A stretch of DNA of 64,000 nt from NCBI GenBank assembly GCA_963682175.1, contig OY821793.1, positions 28,975,493 through 29,039,492 of the forward strand, read 5' to 3'. Numbering within the stretch: position 1 is the first letter of the stretch; the number at the start of each line of letters is the position of its first letter. Position numbers and translations under genes: made by a program. The stretch is from Triglochin maritima (lineage: Eukaryota > Streptophyta > Magnoliopsida > Alismatales > Juncaginaceae). Of this stretch, positions 49,201-61,580 are shown one piece after another. The notes beneath the pieces are model-generated. The model was not told the DNA's origin, searched no databases, and saw only the letters and a list, made by a program, of their open reading frames with translations.

Positions 49201-49862
49201 CCCAAGGAACTTTCCCCACGAGAAACCCCCATTCCCTTCCGGACGCGTTCGGAAGTGCACGGGAAGGCAACAACCTTGGGCAACCGAGCACGTCGAAGAG
49301 CAACGTCCACAGGCACCTTGGTCTTTGCCCACGAGCAACCTCCATTTCACCTACAAGTGCGCTTTCACTTCCAAACGTGTTTTGGAAGCGAATGCCGCAG
49401 GCCACTGCCGCGAGCACACACTAGGCCCTAGTGTGGCGCTGACATGCCAACTATGACAACACTAGGCTAGTGTCCATCGCCCGACCGCCAAATCACTCCG
49501 AGATGGGTGCGCCTCGTAGATAACGCGGATGGATATGTGGGGTCCTAAGTTCCATAAACCGAGGTTGGGCCGCCTAAAGACCACTTAGAAACTAGGTGTG
49601 GGGCTGGCCACATGCCACGCGTGGAGCTGGCCCAAGGCCACTCCGTCGCCACCCTGCAGGCCAACACCAAATCGGCTGCGCCTCGAGCATCCGACCTCCA
49701 AATCGAGCGTTCTAACTTGCATTACGTAGACGATTCATCCCTCTATCTGCCCCTAAAATTTCAGAGCAAACGCCCAAGTATTCGGGGTCGCGCCTCCTCC
49801 AAGAAGACGTAGCTCCCTACCAGCCACGCCCCCACATCATCAGCATTCTTCATCTCATCGCG
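46219..49862 (+). repeat. Satellite block, units 52-55, with a 2733-bp copy
   Basis: Units start at 46219, 47130, 48041 and 48952. Units 52 and 55 open with CCTCCCCCTACATAC and share ATATAGACCAAGG, CATGGGCTCGAGCAACGACCC and CCCTAGTGTGGCG. Their first two thirds look identical, 2733 bp (3 x 911) apart. The likeness stops before 46873/49606 (GGCTGACCAC against GGCTGGCCAC). Units 52 and 53 share CTGACCACATGCC and CTCCCAAT. Units 54 and 55 share GTAGACGATTCATCC. Confidence 0.85.
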
Positions 49863-52800
49863 CCTCGCCCTACATACATCTAAATCGGGCATTCTAAGAG
49901 GAGTTACCCATCCACTCCTCCTCACTATGTGATTGGGTGCCCAAATATAGACTAAGGCTCACCTAAGGTCCACTCAGGCCATTGCTTGGCACAAACTATG
50001 CGGGAGCTTCCACTTTGCCCGCGGGCAACACCCATGGACTTCCAAACGCGTTTTGGAAGCGAATGGGGTAGGCAACAACCGTGGGAACGCAATCATGGGC
50101 ACGAGCAACGTCCCAAAGAACTTTCCCCACGAGAAACCCCCATTCCCTTCCGGACGCGTTCGGAAGTGCACGGGAAGGCAACAACCTTGGGCAACCGAGC
50201 ACGTCGAAGAGCAACGTCCACAGGCACCTTGGTCTTTGCCCACAAGCAACCTCCATTTCACCTACAAGTGCGCTTTCACTGCCAAACGTGTTTTGGAAGC
50301 GAATGCCGCAGGCCACTGCCGCGAGCACACACTAGGCCCTAGCGTGCGCGCTGACATGCCAACTATGACAACACTAGGCTAGTGTCCATCGCCCGACCGC
50401 CAAATCACTCCGAGATGAATGCACCTCGTAGATAACGCGGATGGATATGTGGGGTCCTAAGTTCCATAAACCGTGGTTGGGCCGCCTAAAGACCACTTAG
50501 AAACTAGGTGTGGGGCTGGCCACATGCCACGCGTGGAGCTGGCCCAAGGCCAATCCGTCGCCACCCTGCAGGCCAACACCAAATCGGCTGCGCCTCGAGC
50601 ATCCGACCTCCAAATCGAGCGTTCTAACTTGCATTACGTAGACAATTCATCCCTCTATCTGCCCCTAAATTTTCGGAGCAAACGCCCAAGTATTCGGGGT
50701 CGCGCCTCCTCCAAGACTACGTTGCTCCCTACCAGCGACGCCCCCACATCATCAGCATTCTTCATCTCATCGCACCTCGCCCTACATACATCTAAATCGG
50801 GCATTCTAAGAGGAGTTACCCATCCACTCCTCCTCACTATGTGCTTGGGTGCCCAAATATAGACTAAGGCTCACCTAAGGTCCACTCAGGCCATTGCTTG
50901 GGACAAACGATGCGGCAGCTTCCACTTTCCCCGCGGGCAACACCCATGGACTTCCTAACGCGGTTTGGAAGCGAATGGGGTAGGCAACAACCGTGGGAAC
51001 CCAAGCATGGGCACGAGCAACGTCCCAAAGAACTTTCCCCACGAGAAACCCCCATTCCCTTCCGGACGCGTTCGGAAGTGCACGGGAAGGCAACAACCTT
51101 GGGCAACCGAGCACGTCGAAGAGCAACGTCCACAGGCACCTTGGTCTTTGCCCACGAGCAACCTCCATTTCACCTACAAGTGTGCTTTCACTGCCAAACG
51201 TGCTTTGGAAGCGAATGCCGCAGGCCACTGCCGCGAGCACACACTAGGCCCTAGCGTGGCGCTGACATGCCAACTATGTCAACACTAGGCTAGTGTCCAT
51301 CGCCCGACCGCCAAATCACTCCGAGATGGGTGCACCTCGTAGATAACGCGGATGGATATGTGGGGTCCTAAGTTCCATAAACCGTGGTTGGGCCGCCTAA
51401 AGACCACTTAGAAATTAGGTGTGGGGCTGGCCACATGCCACGCGTGGAGCTGGCCAAAGGTCACTCCGTCGCCACCCTGCAGGCCAACACCAAATCGGCT
51501 GCGCCTCGAGCATCCGACCTCCAAATCGAGCGTTCTAACTTGCATTACGTAGACAATTCATCCCTCTATCTGCACCTATATTGTCAGAGCAAACGCCCAA
51601 GTATTCGGGGTCGTGCCTCTTCCAAGAAGACGTAGCTCCCTACCAGCCACGCCCCCACATCATCAGCATTCTTCATCTCATCGCGCCTCGCCCTACATAC
51701 ATCTAAATCGGGCATTCTAAGAGGAGTTACCCATCCACTCCTCCTCACTATGTGCTTGGGTGCCCAAATATAGACTAAGGCTCACCTAAGGTCCACTCAG
51801 GCCATTGGTTTGGACAAACGATGCGGCAGCTTCCACTTTCCCCGCGGGCAACACCCATGGACTTCCAAACGCGGTTTGGAAGCGAATGGGGTAGGCAACA
51901 ACCGTGGGAACCCAAGCATGGGCACGAGCAACGTCCCAAAGAACTTTCCCCACGAGAAACCCCCATTCCCTTCCGGACGCGTTCGGAAGTGCACGGGAAG
52001 GCAACAACCTTGGGCAACCGAGCACGTCGAAGAGCAACGTCCACAGGCACCTTGGTCTTTGCCCACGAGCAACCTCCATTTCACCTACAAGTGTGCTTTC
52101 ACTGCCAAACGTGTTTTGGAAGCGAATGCCGCAGGCCACTGCCGCGAGCACACACTAGGCCCTAGCGTGGCGCTGACATGCCAACTATGACAACACTAGG
52201 CTAGTGTCCATCGCCCGACCGCCAAATCACTCCGAGATGGGTGCACCTCGTAGATAACGTGGATGGATATGTGGGGTCCTAAGTTCCATAAACCGTGGTT
52301 GGGCCGCCTAAAGACCACTTAGAAATTAGGTGTGGGCCTGGCCACATGCCACGCGTGGAGCTGGCCAAAGGTCACTCCGTCGCCACCCTGCAGGCCAACA
52401 CCAAATCGGCTGCGCCTCGAGCATCCGACCTCCAAATCGAGCGTTCTAACTTGCATTACGTAGACAATTCATCCCTCTATCTGCCCCTAATATTTCAGAC
52501 CAAACGCCCATGAATTCGGGGTCGCGCCTCCTCCAAGAAGACGTAGCTCCCTACCAGCCACGCCCCCACATCATCAGCATTCTTCATCTCATCGCGCCTC
52601 GCCCTACATACATCTAAATCGGGCATTCTAAGAGGAGTTACCCATCCACTCCTCCTCACTATGTGCTTGGGTGCCCAAATATAGACTAAGGCTCACCTAA
52701 GGTGCACTCAGGCCATTGCTTGGCACAAACGATGCGGCAGCTTCCACTTTGCCCGCGGGCAACACCCATGGACTTCCAAACGCGTTTTGGAAGCGAATGG

Positions 52801-55800
52801 GGTAGGCAACAACCGTGGGAACCCAAGCATGGGCACGAGCAACGTCCCAAAGAACTTTCCCCACGAGAAACCCCCATTCCCTTCCGGACGCGTTCGGAAG
52901 TGCACGGGAAGGCAACAACCTTGGGCAACCGAGCACGTCGAAGAGCAACGTCCACAGGCACCTTGGTCTTTGCCCACGAGCAACCTCCATTTCACCTACA
53001 AGTGCGCTTTCACTGCCAAACGTGTTTTGGAAGCGAATGCCGTACGCCACTTCCGGGAGCACACACTAGGCCCTAGCGTGGCGCTGACATGCCAACTATG
53101 ACAACACTAGGCTAGTGTCCATCGCCTGACCGCCAAATCACTCCGAGATGGGTGCACCTCGTAGATAACGCGGATGGATATGTGGGGTCCTAAGTTCCAT
53201 AAACCGTGGTTGGACCGCCTAAAGACCACTTAGAAACTAGGTGTGGGGCTGGCCACATGCCACGCGTGGAGCTGGCCCAAGGCCACTCCGTCGCCACCCT
53301 GCAGGCCAACACCAAATCGGCTGCGCCTCGAGCATCCGACCTCCAAATCGAGCGTTCTAACTTGTATTACGTAGACAATTCATCCCTCTATGTGCCCCTA
53401 AAATTTCATAGCAAACGCCCAAGAATTCGGGGTCGCGCCTCCTCCAAGAAGACGTAGCTCCCTACCAGCCACACCCCCACATCATCAGCATTCTTCATCT
53501 CATCGCGCCTCGCCCTACATACATCTAAATCGGGCATTCTAAGAGGAGTTACCCATCCACTCCTCCTCACTATGTGCTTGGGTGCCCAAATATAGACTAA
53601 GGCTCACCTAAGGTGCACTCAGGCCATTGCTTGGCACAAACGATGCGGCAGCTTCCACTTTGCCCGCGGGCAACACCCATGGACTTCCAAACGCGTTTTG
53701 GAAGCGAATGGGGTAGGCAACAACCGTGGGAACCCAAGCATGGGCACAAGCAACGTCCCAAAGAACTTTCCCCACGAGAAACCCCCATTCCCTTCCGGAC
53801 GCGTTCGGAAGTGCACGGGAAGGCAACAACCTTGGGCAACCGAGCACGTCGAAGAGCAACGTCCACAGGCACCTTGGTCTTTGCCCACGAGCAACCTCCA
53901 TTTCACCTACAAGTGCGCTTTCACTGCCAAACGTGTTTTGGAAGCGAATGCCGCACGCCACTGCCGGGAGCACACACTAGGCCCTAGCGTGGCGCTGACA
54001 TGCCAACTATGACAACACTAGGCTAGTGTCCATCGCCTGACCGCCAAATCACTCCGAGATGGGTGCACCTCGTAGATAACGCGGATGGATATGTGGGGTC
54101 CTAAGTTCCATAAACCGTGGTTGGACCGCCTAAAGACCACTTAGAAACTAGGTGTGGGGCTGGCCACATGCCACGCGTGGAGCTTGCCCAAGGCCACTCC
54201 GTCGCCACCCTGCAGGCCAACACCAAATCGGCTGCGCCTCGAGCATCCGACCTCCAAATCGAGCGTTCTAACTTGCATTACGTAGAAAATTCATCCCTCT
54301 ATCTGAACCTAAAATTTCGGAGCAAACTCCCAAGTATTCGGGGTCGCGCCTCCTCCAAGAAGACGTAGCTCCCTACCAGCCACGCCCCCACATCATCAGC
54401 ATTCTTCATCTCATCGCGCCTCGCCCTACATACATCTAAATCGGGCATTCTAAGAGGAGTTACCCATCCACTCCTCCTCACTATGTGCTCGGGTGCCCAA
54501 ATATAGACTAAGGCTCACCTAAGGTCCACTCAGGCCATTGCTTGGGACAAACGATGCGGCAGCTTCCACTTTGCCCGTGGGCAACACCCATGGACTTCCA
54601 AACGCGTTTTGGAAGCGAATGGGGTAGGCAACAACCGTGGGAACCCAAGCATGGGCACGAGCAACGTCCCAAAGAACTTTCCCCACGAGAAACCCCCATT
54701 CCCTTCCGGACGCGTTCGGAAGTGCACGGGAAGGCAACAACATTGGGCAACCGAGCACGTCGAAGAGCAACGTCCACAGGCACCTTGGTCTTTGCCCACG
54801 AGCAACCTCCATTTCACCTACAAGTGCGCTTTCACTGCCAAATGTGTTTTGGAAGCGAATGCCGCAGGCCACTGCCGGGAGCACACACTAGGCCCTAGCG
54901 TGGCGCTGACATGCCAACTATGACAACACTAGGCTAGTGTCCATCGCCCGACCGCCAAATCACTCCGAGATGGGTGCACCTCGTAGATAACGCGGATGGA
55001 TATGTGGGGTCCTAAGTTCCATAAACCGTGGTTGGACCGCCTAAAGACCGCTTAGAAACTAGGTGTGGGGCTGGCCACATGCCACGCGTGGAGCTGGCCC
55101 AAGGCCACTCCGTCGCCACCCTGCAGGCCAACACCAAATCGGCTGCGCCTCGAGCATCCGACCTCCAAATCGAGCGTTCTAACTTGCATTACGTAGACAA
55201 TTCATCTCTCTATCTGCCCCTAAAATTTCAGTGCAAACGCCCAAGCATTCGGGGTCGCGCCTCCTCCAAGAAGACGTAGCTCCCTACCAGCCACGCCCCC
55301 ACATCATCAGCATTCTTCATCTCATCGCGCCTCGCCCTACATACATCTAAATCGGGCATTCTAAGAGGAGTTACCCATCCACTCCTCCTCACTATGTGCT
55401 CGGGTGCCCAAATATAGACTAAGGCTCACCTAAGGTCCACTCAGGCCATTGCTTGGGACAAACGATGCGGCAGCTTCCACTTTGCCCGCGGGCAACACCC
55501 ATGGACTTCCAAACGCGTTTTGGAAGCGAATGGGGTAGGCAACAACCGTGGGAACCCAATCATGGGCACGAGAAACGTCCCAAAGAACTTTCCCCACGAG
55601 AAACCCCCATTCCCTTCCGGACGCGTTCGGAAGTGCACGGGGGGGCAACAACCTTGGGCAACCGGGCACGTCGAAGAGCAACGTCCACAGGCACCTTGGT
55701 CTTTGCCCACGAGCAACCCTCATTTCACCTACAAGTGCACTTTCACTTCCAAACGTGTTTTGGAAGCGAATGCCGCAGGCCCCTGCCGCGAGCACACACT

Positions 55801-57151
55801 AGGCCCTAGCGTGGCGCTGACATGCCAACTATGACAACACTAGGCTAGTGTCCATCGCCCGACCGCCAAATCACTCCGAGATGGGTGCACCTCGTAGATA
55901 ACGCGGATGGATATGTGGGGTCCTAAGTTCCATAAACCGTGGTTGGGCCGCCTAAAGACCACTTAGAAACTAGGTGTGGGGCTGGCCACATGCCACGCGT
56001 GGAGCTGGCCAAAGGCCACTCCGTCGCCACCCTGCAGGCCAACACCAAATCGGCTGCGCCTCGAGCATCCGACCTCCAAATCGAGCGTTCTAACTTGCAT
56101 GACGTAGACAATTCATCCCTCTATCTGCCCCTAAAATGTCAGAGCAAATGCCCAAGTATTCGGGGTCGCGCCTCCTCCAAGAAGACGTAGCTCCCTACCA
56201 GCCACGCCCCCACATCATCAGCATTCTTCATCTCATCGCGCCTCGCCCTACATACATCTAAATCGGGCATTCTAAGAGGAGTTACCCATCCACTCCTCCT
56301 CACTACATGCTCGGGTGCCCAAATATAGACTAAGGCTCAACTAAGGTCCACTCAGGCCATTGCTTGGGACAAACGATGCGGCAGCTTCCACTTTGCCCGT
56401 AGGCAACACCCATGGACTTCCAAACGCGTTTTGGAAGCGAATGGGGTAGGCAACAACCGTGGGAACCCAAGCATGGGCTCGAGCAACGTCCCAAAGAACT
56501 TTCCCCACGAGAAACCCCCATTCCCTTCCGGACGCGTTGGGAAGTGCACGGGAAGGCAACAACCTTGGGCAACCGAACACGTCGAAGAGCAACGTCCACA
56601 GGCACCTTGGTCTTTGCCCACGAGCAACCTCCATTTCACCTACAAGTGCGCTTTCACTTCCAAACGTGTTTTGGAAGCGAATGCCGCAGGCCACTGCCAC
56701 GAGCACACACTAGGCCCTAGCGTGGCGCTGACATGCCAACTATGACAACACTAGGCTAGTGTCCATCGCCCGACCGCCAAATCACTCCGAGATGGGTGCG
56801 ACTCGTAGATAACGCGGATGGATATGTGGGGTCCTAAGTTCCATAAACCGTGGTTGGGCCACCTAAAGACCACTTAGAAACTAGGTGTGGGGCTGGCCAC
56901 ATGCCACGCGTGGAGCTGGCCAAAGGCCACTCCGTCGCCACCCTGCAGGCCAACACCAAATCGGCTGCGCCTCGAGAATCCGACCTCCAAATCGAGCGTT
57001 CTAACTTGCATGACGTAGACAATTCATCCCTCTATCTGCCCCTATAATGTCAGAGCAAACGCCCAAGTATTCGGGGTCGCGCCTCCTCCAAGAAGACGTA
57101 GCTCCCTACCAGCCACGCCCCCACATCATCAGCATTCTTCATCTCATCGCG
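49863..57151 (+). repeat. Satellite block, units 56-63
   Basis: Units start at 49863, 50775, 51686, 52597, 53508, 54419, 55330 and 56241. Unit 56 is 912 bp (GCGTGCGCGCTGAC near 50343 has one extra base). Units 57 and 58 share CACTTTCCCCGCGGGC, GCGGTTTGGAAG and GAAATTAGGTGTG. Units 59-61 share GGTTGGACCGCC, and 60-61 also CTGCCGGGAGCAC. Unit 62 has a seven-G run at 55639-55645 where neighbours read GGGAAGG. Units 62 and 63 share TGCATGACGTAGAC. Confidence 0.85.
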
Positions 57152-57840
57152 CCTCTCCCTACATACATCTAAATCGGGCATTCTAAGAGGAGTTACCCAT
57201 CCACTCCTCCTCACTACGTGCTCGGGTGCCCAAATATAGACTAAGGCTCAACTAAGGTCCACTCAGGCCATTGCTTGGGACAAACGATGCGGCAGCTTCC
57301 ACTTTGCCCGCGGGCAACACCCATTGACTTCCAAACGCGTTTTGGAAACGAATGGGGTAGGCAACAACCGTGGGAACCCAAGCATGGGCACGAGCAACGT
57401 CCCAAAGAACTTTCCCCACGAGAAACCCCCATTCCCTTCCGGACGCGTTCGGAAGTGCACTGGAAGGCAACAACCTTGGGCAACCGAGCACGTCGAAGAG
57501 AACCGTCCACAGGCACCTTGGTCTTTGCCCACGAGCAACCCCCATTTCACCTACAAGTGCGCTTTCACTTCCAAACGTGTTTTGGAAGTGAATGCCGTAG
57601 GCCACTGCCGCGAGCACACACTAGGCCCTAGCGTGGCGCTGACATGCCAACTATGACAACACTAGGCTCGTTTCCATCGCCCGACCGCCAAATCACTCCG
57701 AGATGGGTGCGCCTCGTAGATAACGCGGATGGATATGTGGGGTCCTAAGTTCCATAAACCGTGGTTGGGCCGCCTAAAGACCACTTAGAAACTAGGTGTG
57801 GGGCTGGCCACATGCCACGCGTGGAGCTGGCCAAAGGCCA

Positions 57841-57860
57841 CTCCGTCGCCGACCTCCAAA
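57841..57860 (+). other. 42-bp deletion junction, first of three
   Basis: CTCCGTCGCC joins directly to GACCTCCAAA at 57850/57851. The missing segment begins ACCCTGCAGGCC and ends CGAGCATCC in full units. A two-base CC is shared at the break. The same junction occurs at 59630/59631 and 61410/61411. Identical breakpoints in all three mean one deletion event that was then amplified. Confidence 0.93.
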
Positions 57861-59620
57861 TCGAGCGTTCTAACTTTCATTATGTAGACAATTCATCCCT
57901 CTATCTGCCCCTAAAATTTCAGAGCAAACGCCCAAGTATTCGTGGTCGCGCCTCCTCCAAGAAGACGTAGCTCCCTACCAGCCACGCCCCCACATCATCA
58001 GCATTCTTCATCTCATCGCGCCTCGCCCTACATACGTCTAAATCGGGCATTCTAAGAGGAGTTACCCATCCACTCCTCCTCACTATGTGCTCGGGTGCCC
58101 AAATATAGACTAAGGCTCACCTAAGGTCCACTCAGGCCATTGCTTGGGACAAACGATGCGGCAACTTCCACTGTGCCCGCGGGCAACACCCATGGACTTC
58201 CAAACGCGTTTTGGAAGCGAATGGGGTAGGCAACCACCGTGGGAACCCAAGCATGGGCACGAGCAACGTCCCAAAGAACTTTCCCCACGAGAAACCCCCA
58301 GTCCCTTCCGGACGCGTTCGGAAGTGCACGGGAAGGCAACAAACTTGGGCAACCGAGCACGTCGAAGAGCAACGTCCACAGGCACCTTGGTCTTTGCCCA
58401 CGAGAAACCCCCATTTCACCTGCAAGTGCGCTTTCACTTCTAAACGTGTTTTGGAAGCGAATGCCGCAGGCCACTGCCGCGAGCACACACTAGGCCCTAG
58501 CGTGGCACTGACTTGCCAACTATGACAACACTAGGCTAGTGTCCATCGCCCGACCGCCAAATCACTCCGAGATCGGTGTGCCTCGTAGATAACGCGGATG
58601 GATAGGTGGGCTCCTAAGTTCCATAAGCCATGGTTGGGCCGCCTAAAGACCACTTAGAAACCAGGTGTGAGGCTGGCCACATGCCACGCGTGGAGCTGGC
58701 CAAAGGCCACTCCGACGCCACCCTGCAGGCCAACACCAAATCGGCTGCGCCTCGAGCATCCGACCTCCAAATCGAGCGTTCTAACTTTCATTACGTAGAC
58801 AATTCATCCCTTTATCTGACCCCAAAATTTCAGAGCAAACGCCGAAGTATTCGGGGTCGCGCCTTCTCAAAGAAGACGTAGGTCCCTACCAGCCACGCCC
58901 CCACATCATCAGCATTCTTCATCTCATCGCGCCTCGCCCTACATACGTCTAAATCGGGCATTCTAAGAGGAGTTACCCATCCACTCCTCCTCACTATGTG
59001 CTCGGGTGCCCAAATATTGACTAAGGCTCACCAAAGGTCCACTTAGGCCATTGCTTGGGACAAACGATGCGGCAGCTTCCACTTTGCCCGCGGGCAACAC
59101 CCATGGACTTCCAAACGCGTTTTGGAAGCGAATGGGGTAGGCAACAACCATGGGAACCCAAGCATGGGCACGAGCAACGTCCCAAAGAACCTTCCCCACG
59201 AGAAACCCCCATTCCCTTCCGGACGCGTTCGGAAGTGCACGGGAAGGCAACAACCTTGGGCAACCGAGCACGTCGAAGAGCAACGTCCACAGGCACCTTG
59301 GTCTTTGCCCACGAGCAACCCCCATTTCACCTGCAAGTGCGCTTTCACTTCTAAACGTGTGTTGGAAGCGAATGCCGCAGGCCACTGCCGCGAGCACACA
59401 CTAGGCCCTAGCGTGGCGCTGACATGCCAACTATGACAACACTAGGCTAGTGTCCATCGCCCGACTGCCAAATCACTCCGAGATGCGTGTGCCTCGTAGA
59501 TAACGCGGATGGATAGGTGGGCTCCTAAGTTCCATAAGCCGTGGTTGGGCCGCCTAAAGACCACTTAGAAACTAGGTGTGGGGCTGGCCACATGCCACGC
59601 GTGGAGCTGGCCAAAGGCCA

Positions 59621-59640
59621 CTCCGTCGCCGACCTCCAAA
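59621..59640 (+). other. 42-bp deletion junction, second of three
   Basis: The breakpoint is identical to the one at 57850/57851 and lies exactly 1780 bp further on, within the 869-bp unit starting at 58932. Confidence 0.93.
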
Positions 59641-61400
59641 TCGAGCGTTCTAACTTTCATTATGTAGACAATTCATCCCTCTATCTGCCCCTCAAATTTC
59701 AGAGCAAACGCCCAAGTATTCGGGGTCGCGCCTCCTCCAAGAAGACGTAGCTCCCTACCAGCCACGCCCCCACATCATCAGCATTCTTCATCTCATCGCG
59801 CCTCGCCCTACATACGTCTAAATCGGGCATTCTAAGAGGAGTTACCCATCCACTCCTCCTCACTATGTGCTCGGGTGCCCAAATATAGACTAAGGCTCAC
59901 CTAAGGTCCACTCAGGCCATTGCTTGGGACAAACGATGCGGCAACTTCCACTTTGCCCGCGGGCAACACCCATGGACTTCCAAACGCGTTTTGGAAGCGA
60001 ATGGGGTAGGCAACAACCATGGGAACCCAAGCCTGGGCACGAGCAACCTCCCAAAGAACTTTCCCCACGAGAAACCCCCATTCCCTTTCGGACGCGTTCG
60101 GAAGTGCACGGGAAGGCAACAACCTTGGGCAACCGAGCACGTCGAAGAGCAACGTCCACAGGCACCCTGGTCTTTGCCCACGAGAAACTCCCATTTCACC
60201 TACAAGTGCGTTTTCACTTCCAAACGTGTTTTGGAAGCGAATGCCGCAGGCCACTGCCGCGAGTACACACTAGGCCCTAGCATGGCGCTGACATGCCAAC
60301 TATGACAACACTAGGCTAGTGTCCATCGCCCGACCGCCAAATCACTCCGAGATGGGTGCGCCTCGTAGATAATGCGGGTGGATATGTGGGCTCCTAAGTT
60401 CCATAAGCCGTGGTTGGGCCGCCTAAAGACCACTTAGAAACTAGGTGTGGGGCTGGCCACATGCCACGCGTGGAGCTGGCCAAAGGCCACTCCTTCGCCA
60501 CCCTGCAGGCCAACACCAAATCGGCTGCGCCTCGAGCATCCGACCTCCAAATCGAGCGTTCTAACTTTCATTATGTAGATAATTCATCCCTCTATCGGCC
60601 CGCAAAATTTCAGAGCAAACGCCCAAGCATTCGGGGTCGCGTCTCCTCCAGGAAGACGTAGCTCCCTACCAGCCACGCCGCCACATCATCAACATTCTTC
60701 ATCTCATCGCGCCTCGCCCTACATACGTCTAAATCGGGCATTCTAAGAGGAGTTACCCATCCACTCCTCCTCACTATGTGCTCGGGTGCCCAAATATTGA
60801 CTAAGGCTCACCAAAGGTCCAGTCAGGCCATTGCTTGAGACAAACGATGCGGCAGCTTCCACTTTGCCCGCGGGCAACACCCATGGACTTCGAAACGCGT
60901 TTTGGAATCGAATGGGGTAGGCAACAAAAGTGGGAACCCAAGCATGGGGACGAGCAACGTCCCAAAGAACCTTCCCCACGAGAAACCCCCATTCCCTTCC
61001 GGACGCGTTCGGAAGTGCACGGGAAGGCAACAACCTTGGGCAACCGAGCACGTCGAAGAGCAACGTCCACAGGCACCTTGGTCTTTGCCCACGAGCAACC
61101 CCCATTTCACCTGCAAGTGCGCTTTCACTTCTAAATGTGTTTTGGAAGCGAATGCCGCAGACCACTGCCGCGAGCACACACTAGGCCCTAGCGTGGCGCT
61201 GACATGCCAACTATGACAACATTAGGCTAGTGTCCATCGCCCGACCGCCAAATCACTCCGAGATGGGTGCGCCTCGTAGATAACGCGGATGGATAGGTGG
61301 GCTCCTAAGTTCCATAAGCCGTGGTTGGGCCGCCTAAAGACCACTTAGAAACTAGGTGTGGGGCTGGCCACATGCCACGCGTGGAGCTGGCCAAAGGCCA

Positions 61401-61420
61401 CTCCGTCGCCGACCTCCAAA
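61401..61420 (+). other. 42-bp deletion junction, third of three
   Basis: The breakpoint is identical to the other two and lies 1780 bp after the second, within the 869-bp unit starting at 60712. Later units (from 61581) have the 42 bp, so the deleted type ends here. Confidence 0.93.
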
Positions 61421-61580
61421 TCGAGCGTTCTAACTTTCATTATGTAGACAATTCATCCCTCTATCTGCCCCCAAAATTTCAGAGCAAACGCCCAAGTATT
61501 CGGGGTCGCGCCTCCTCCAAGAAGACGTAGCTCCCTACCAGCCACGCTCCCACATCATCAGCATTCTTCATCTCATCGCG

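Larger units (their letters stand above)
57152..61580 (+). repeat. Satellite block, units 64-68, two-monomer higher-order repeat (1780 bp)
   Basis: Units start at 57152 (869 bp), 58021 (911), 58932 (869), 59801 (911) and 60712 (869). The short units lack the same 42 bp, so long and short monomers alternate with a step of 1780 bp. The short units at 58932 and 60712 also share AATATTGACTAAGG, CTCACCAAAGGTCC and GAACCTTCCCCACG. From 58021 onward units carry CATACGTCTAAATCG. Other markers, such as GATAGGTGGGCTCC and CTGCAAGTGCGC, cross between long and short units, so later exchange has blurred the pattern. Confidence 0.9.

Noticed and set aside
55639..55645. Seven-G run in unit 62 as a possible quadruplex
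   Set aside because: A single G run is present; no set of four G tracts lies close enough on the strand to support a quadruplex.
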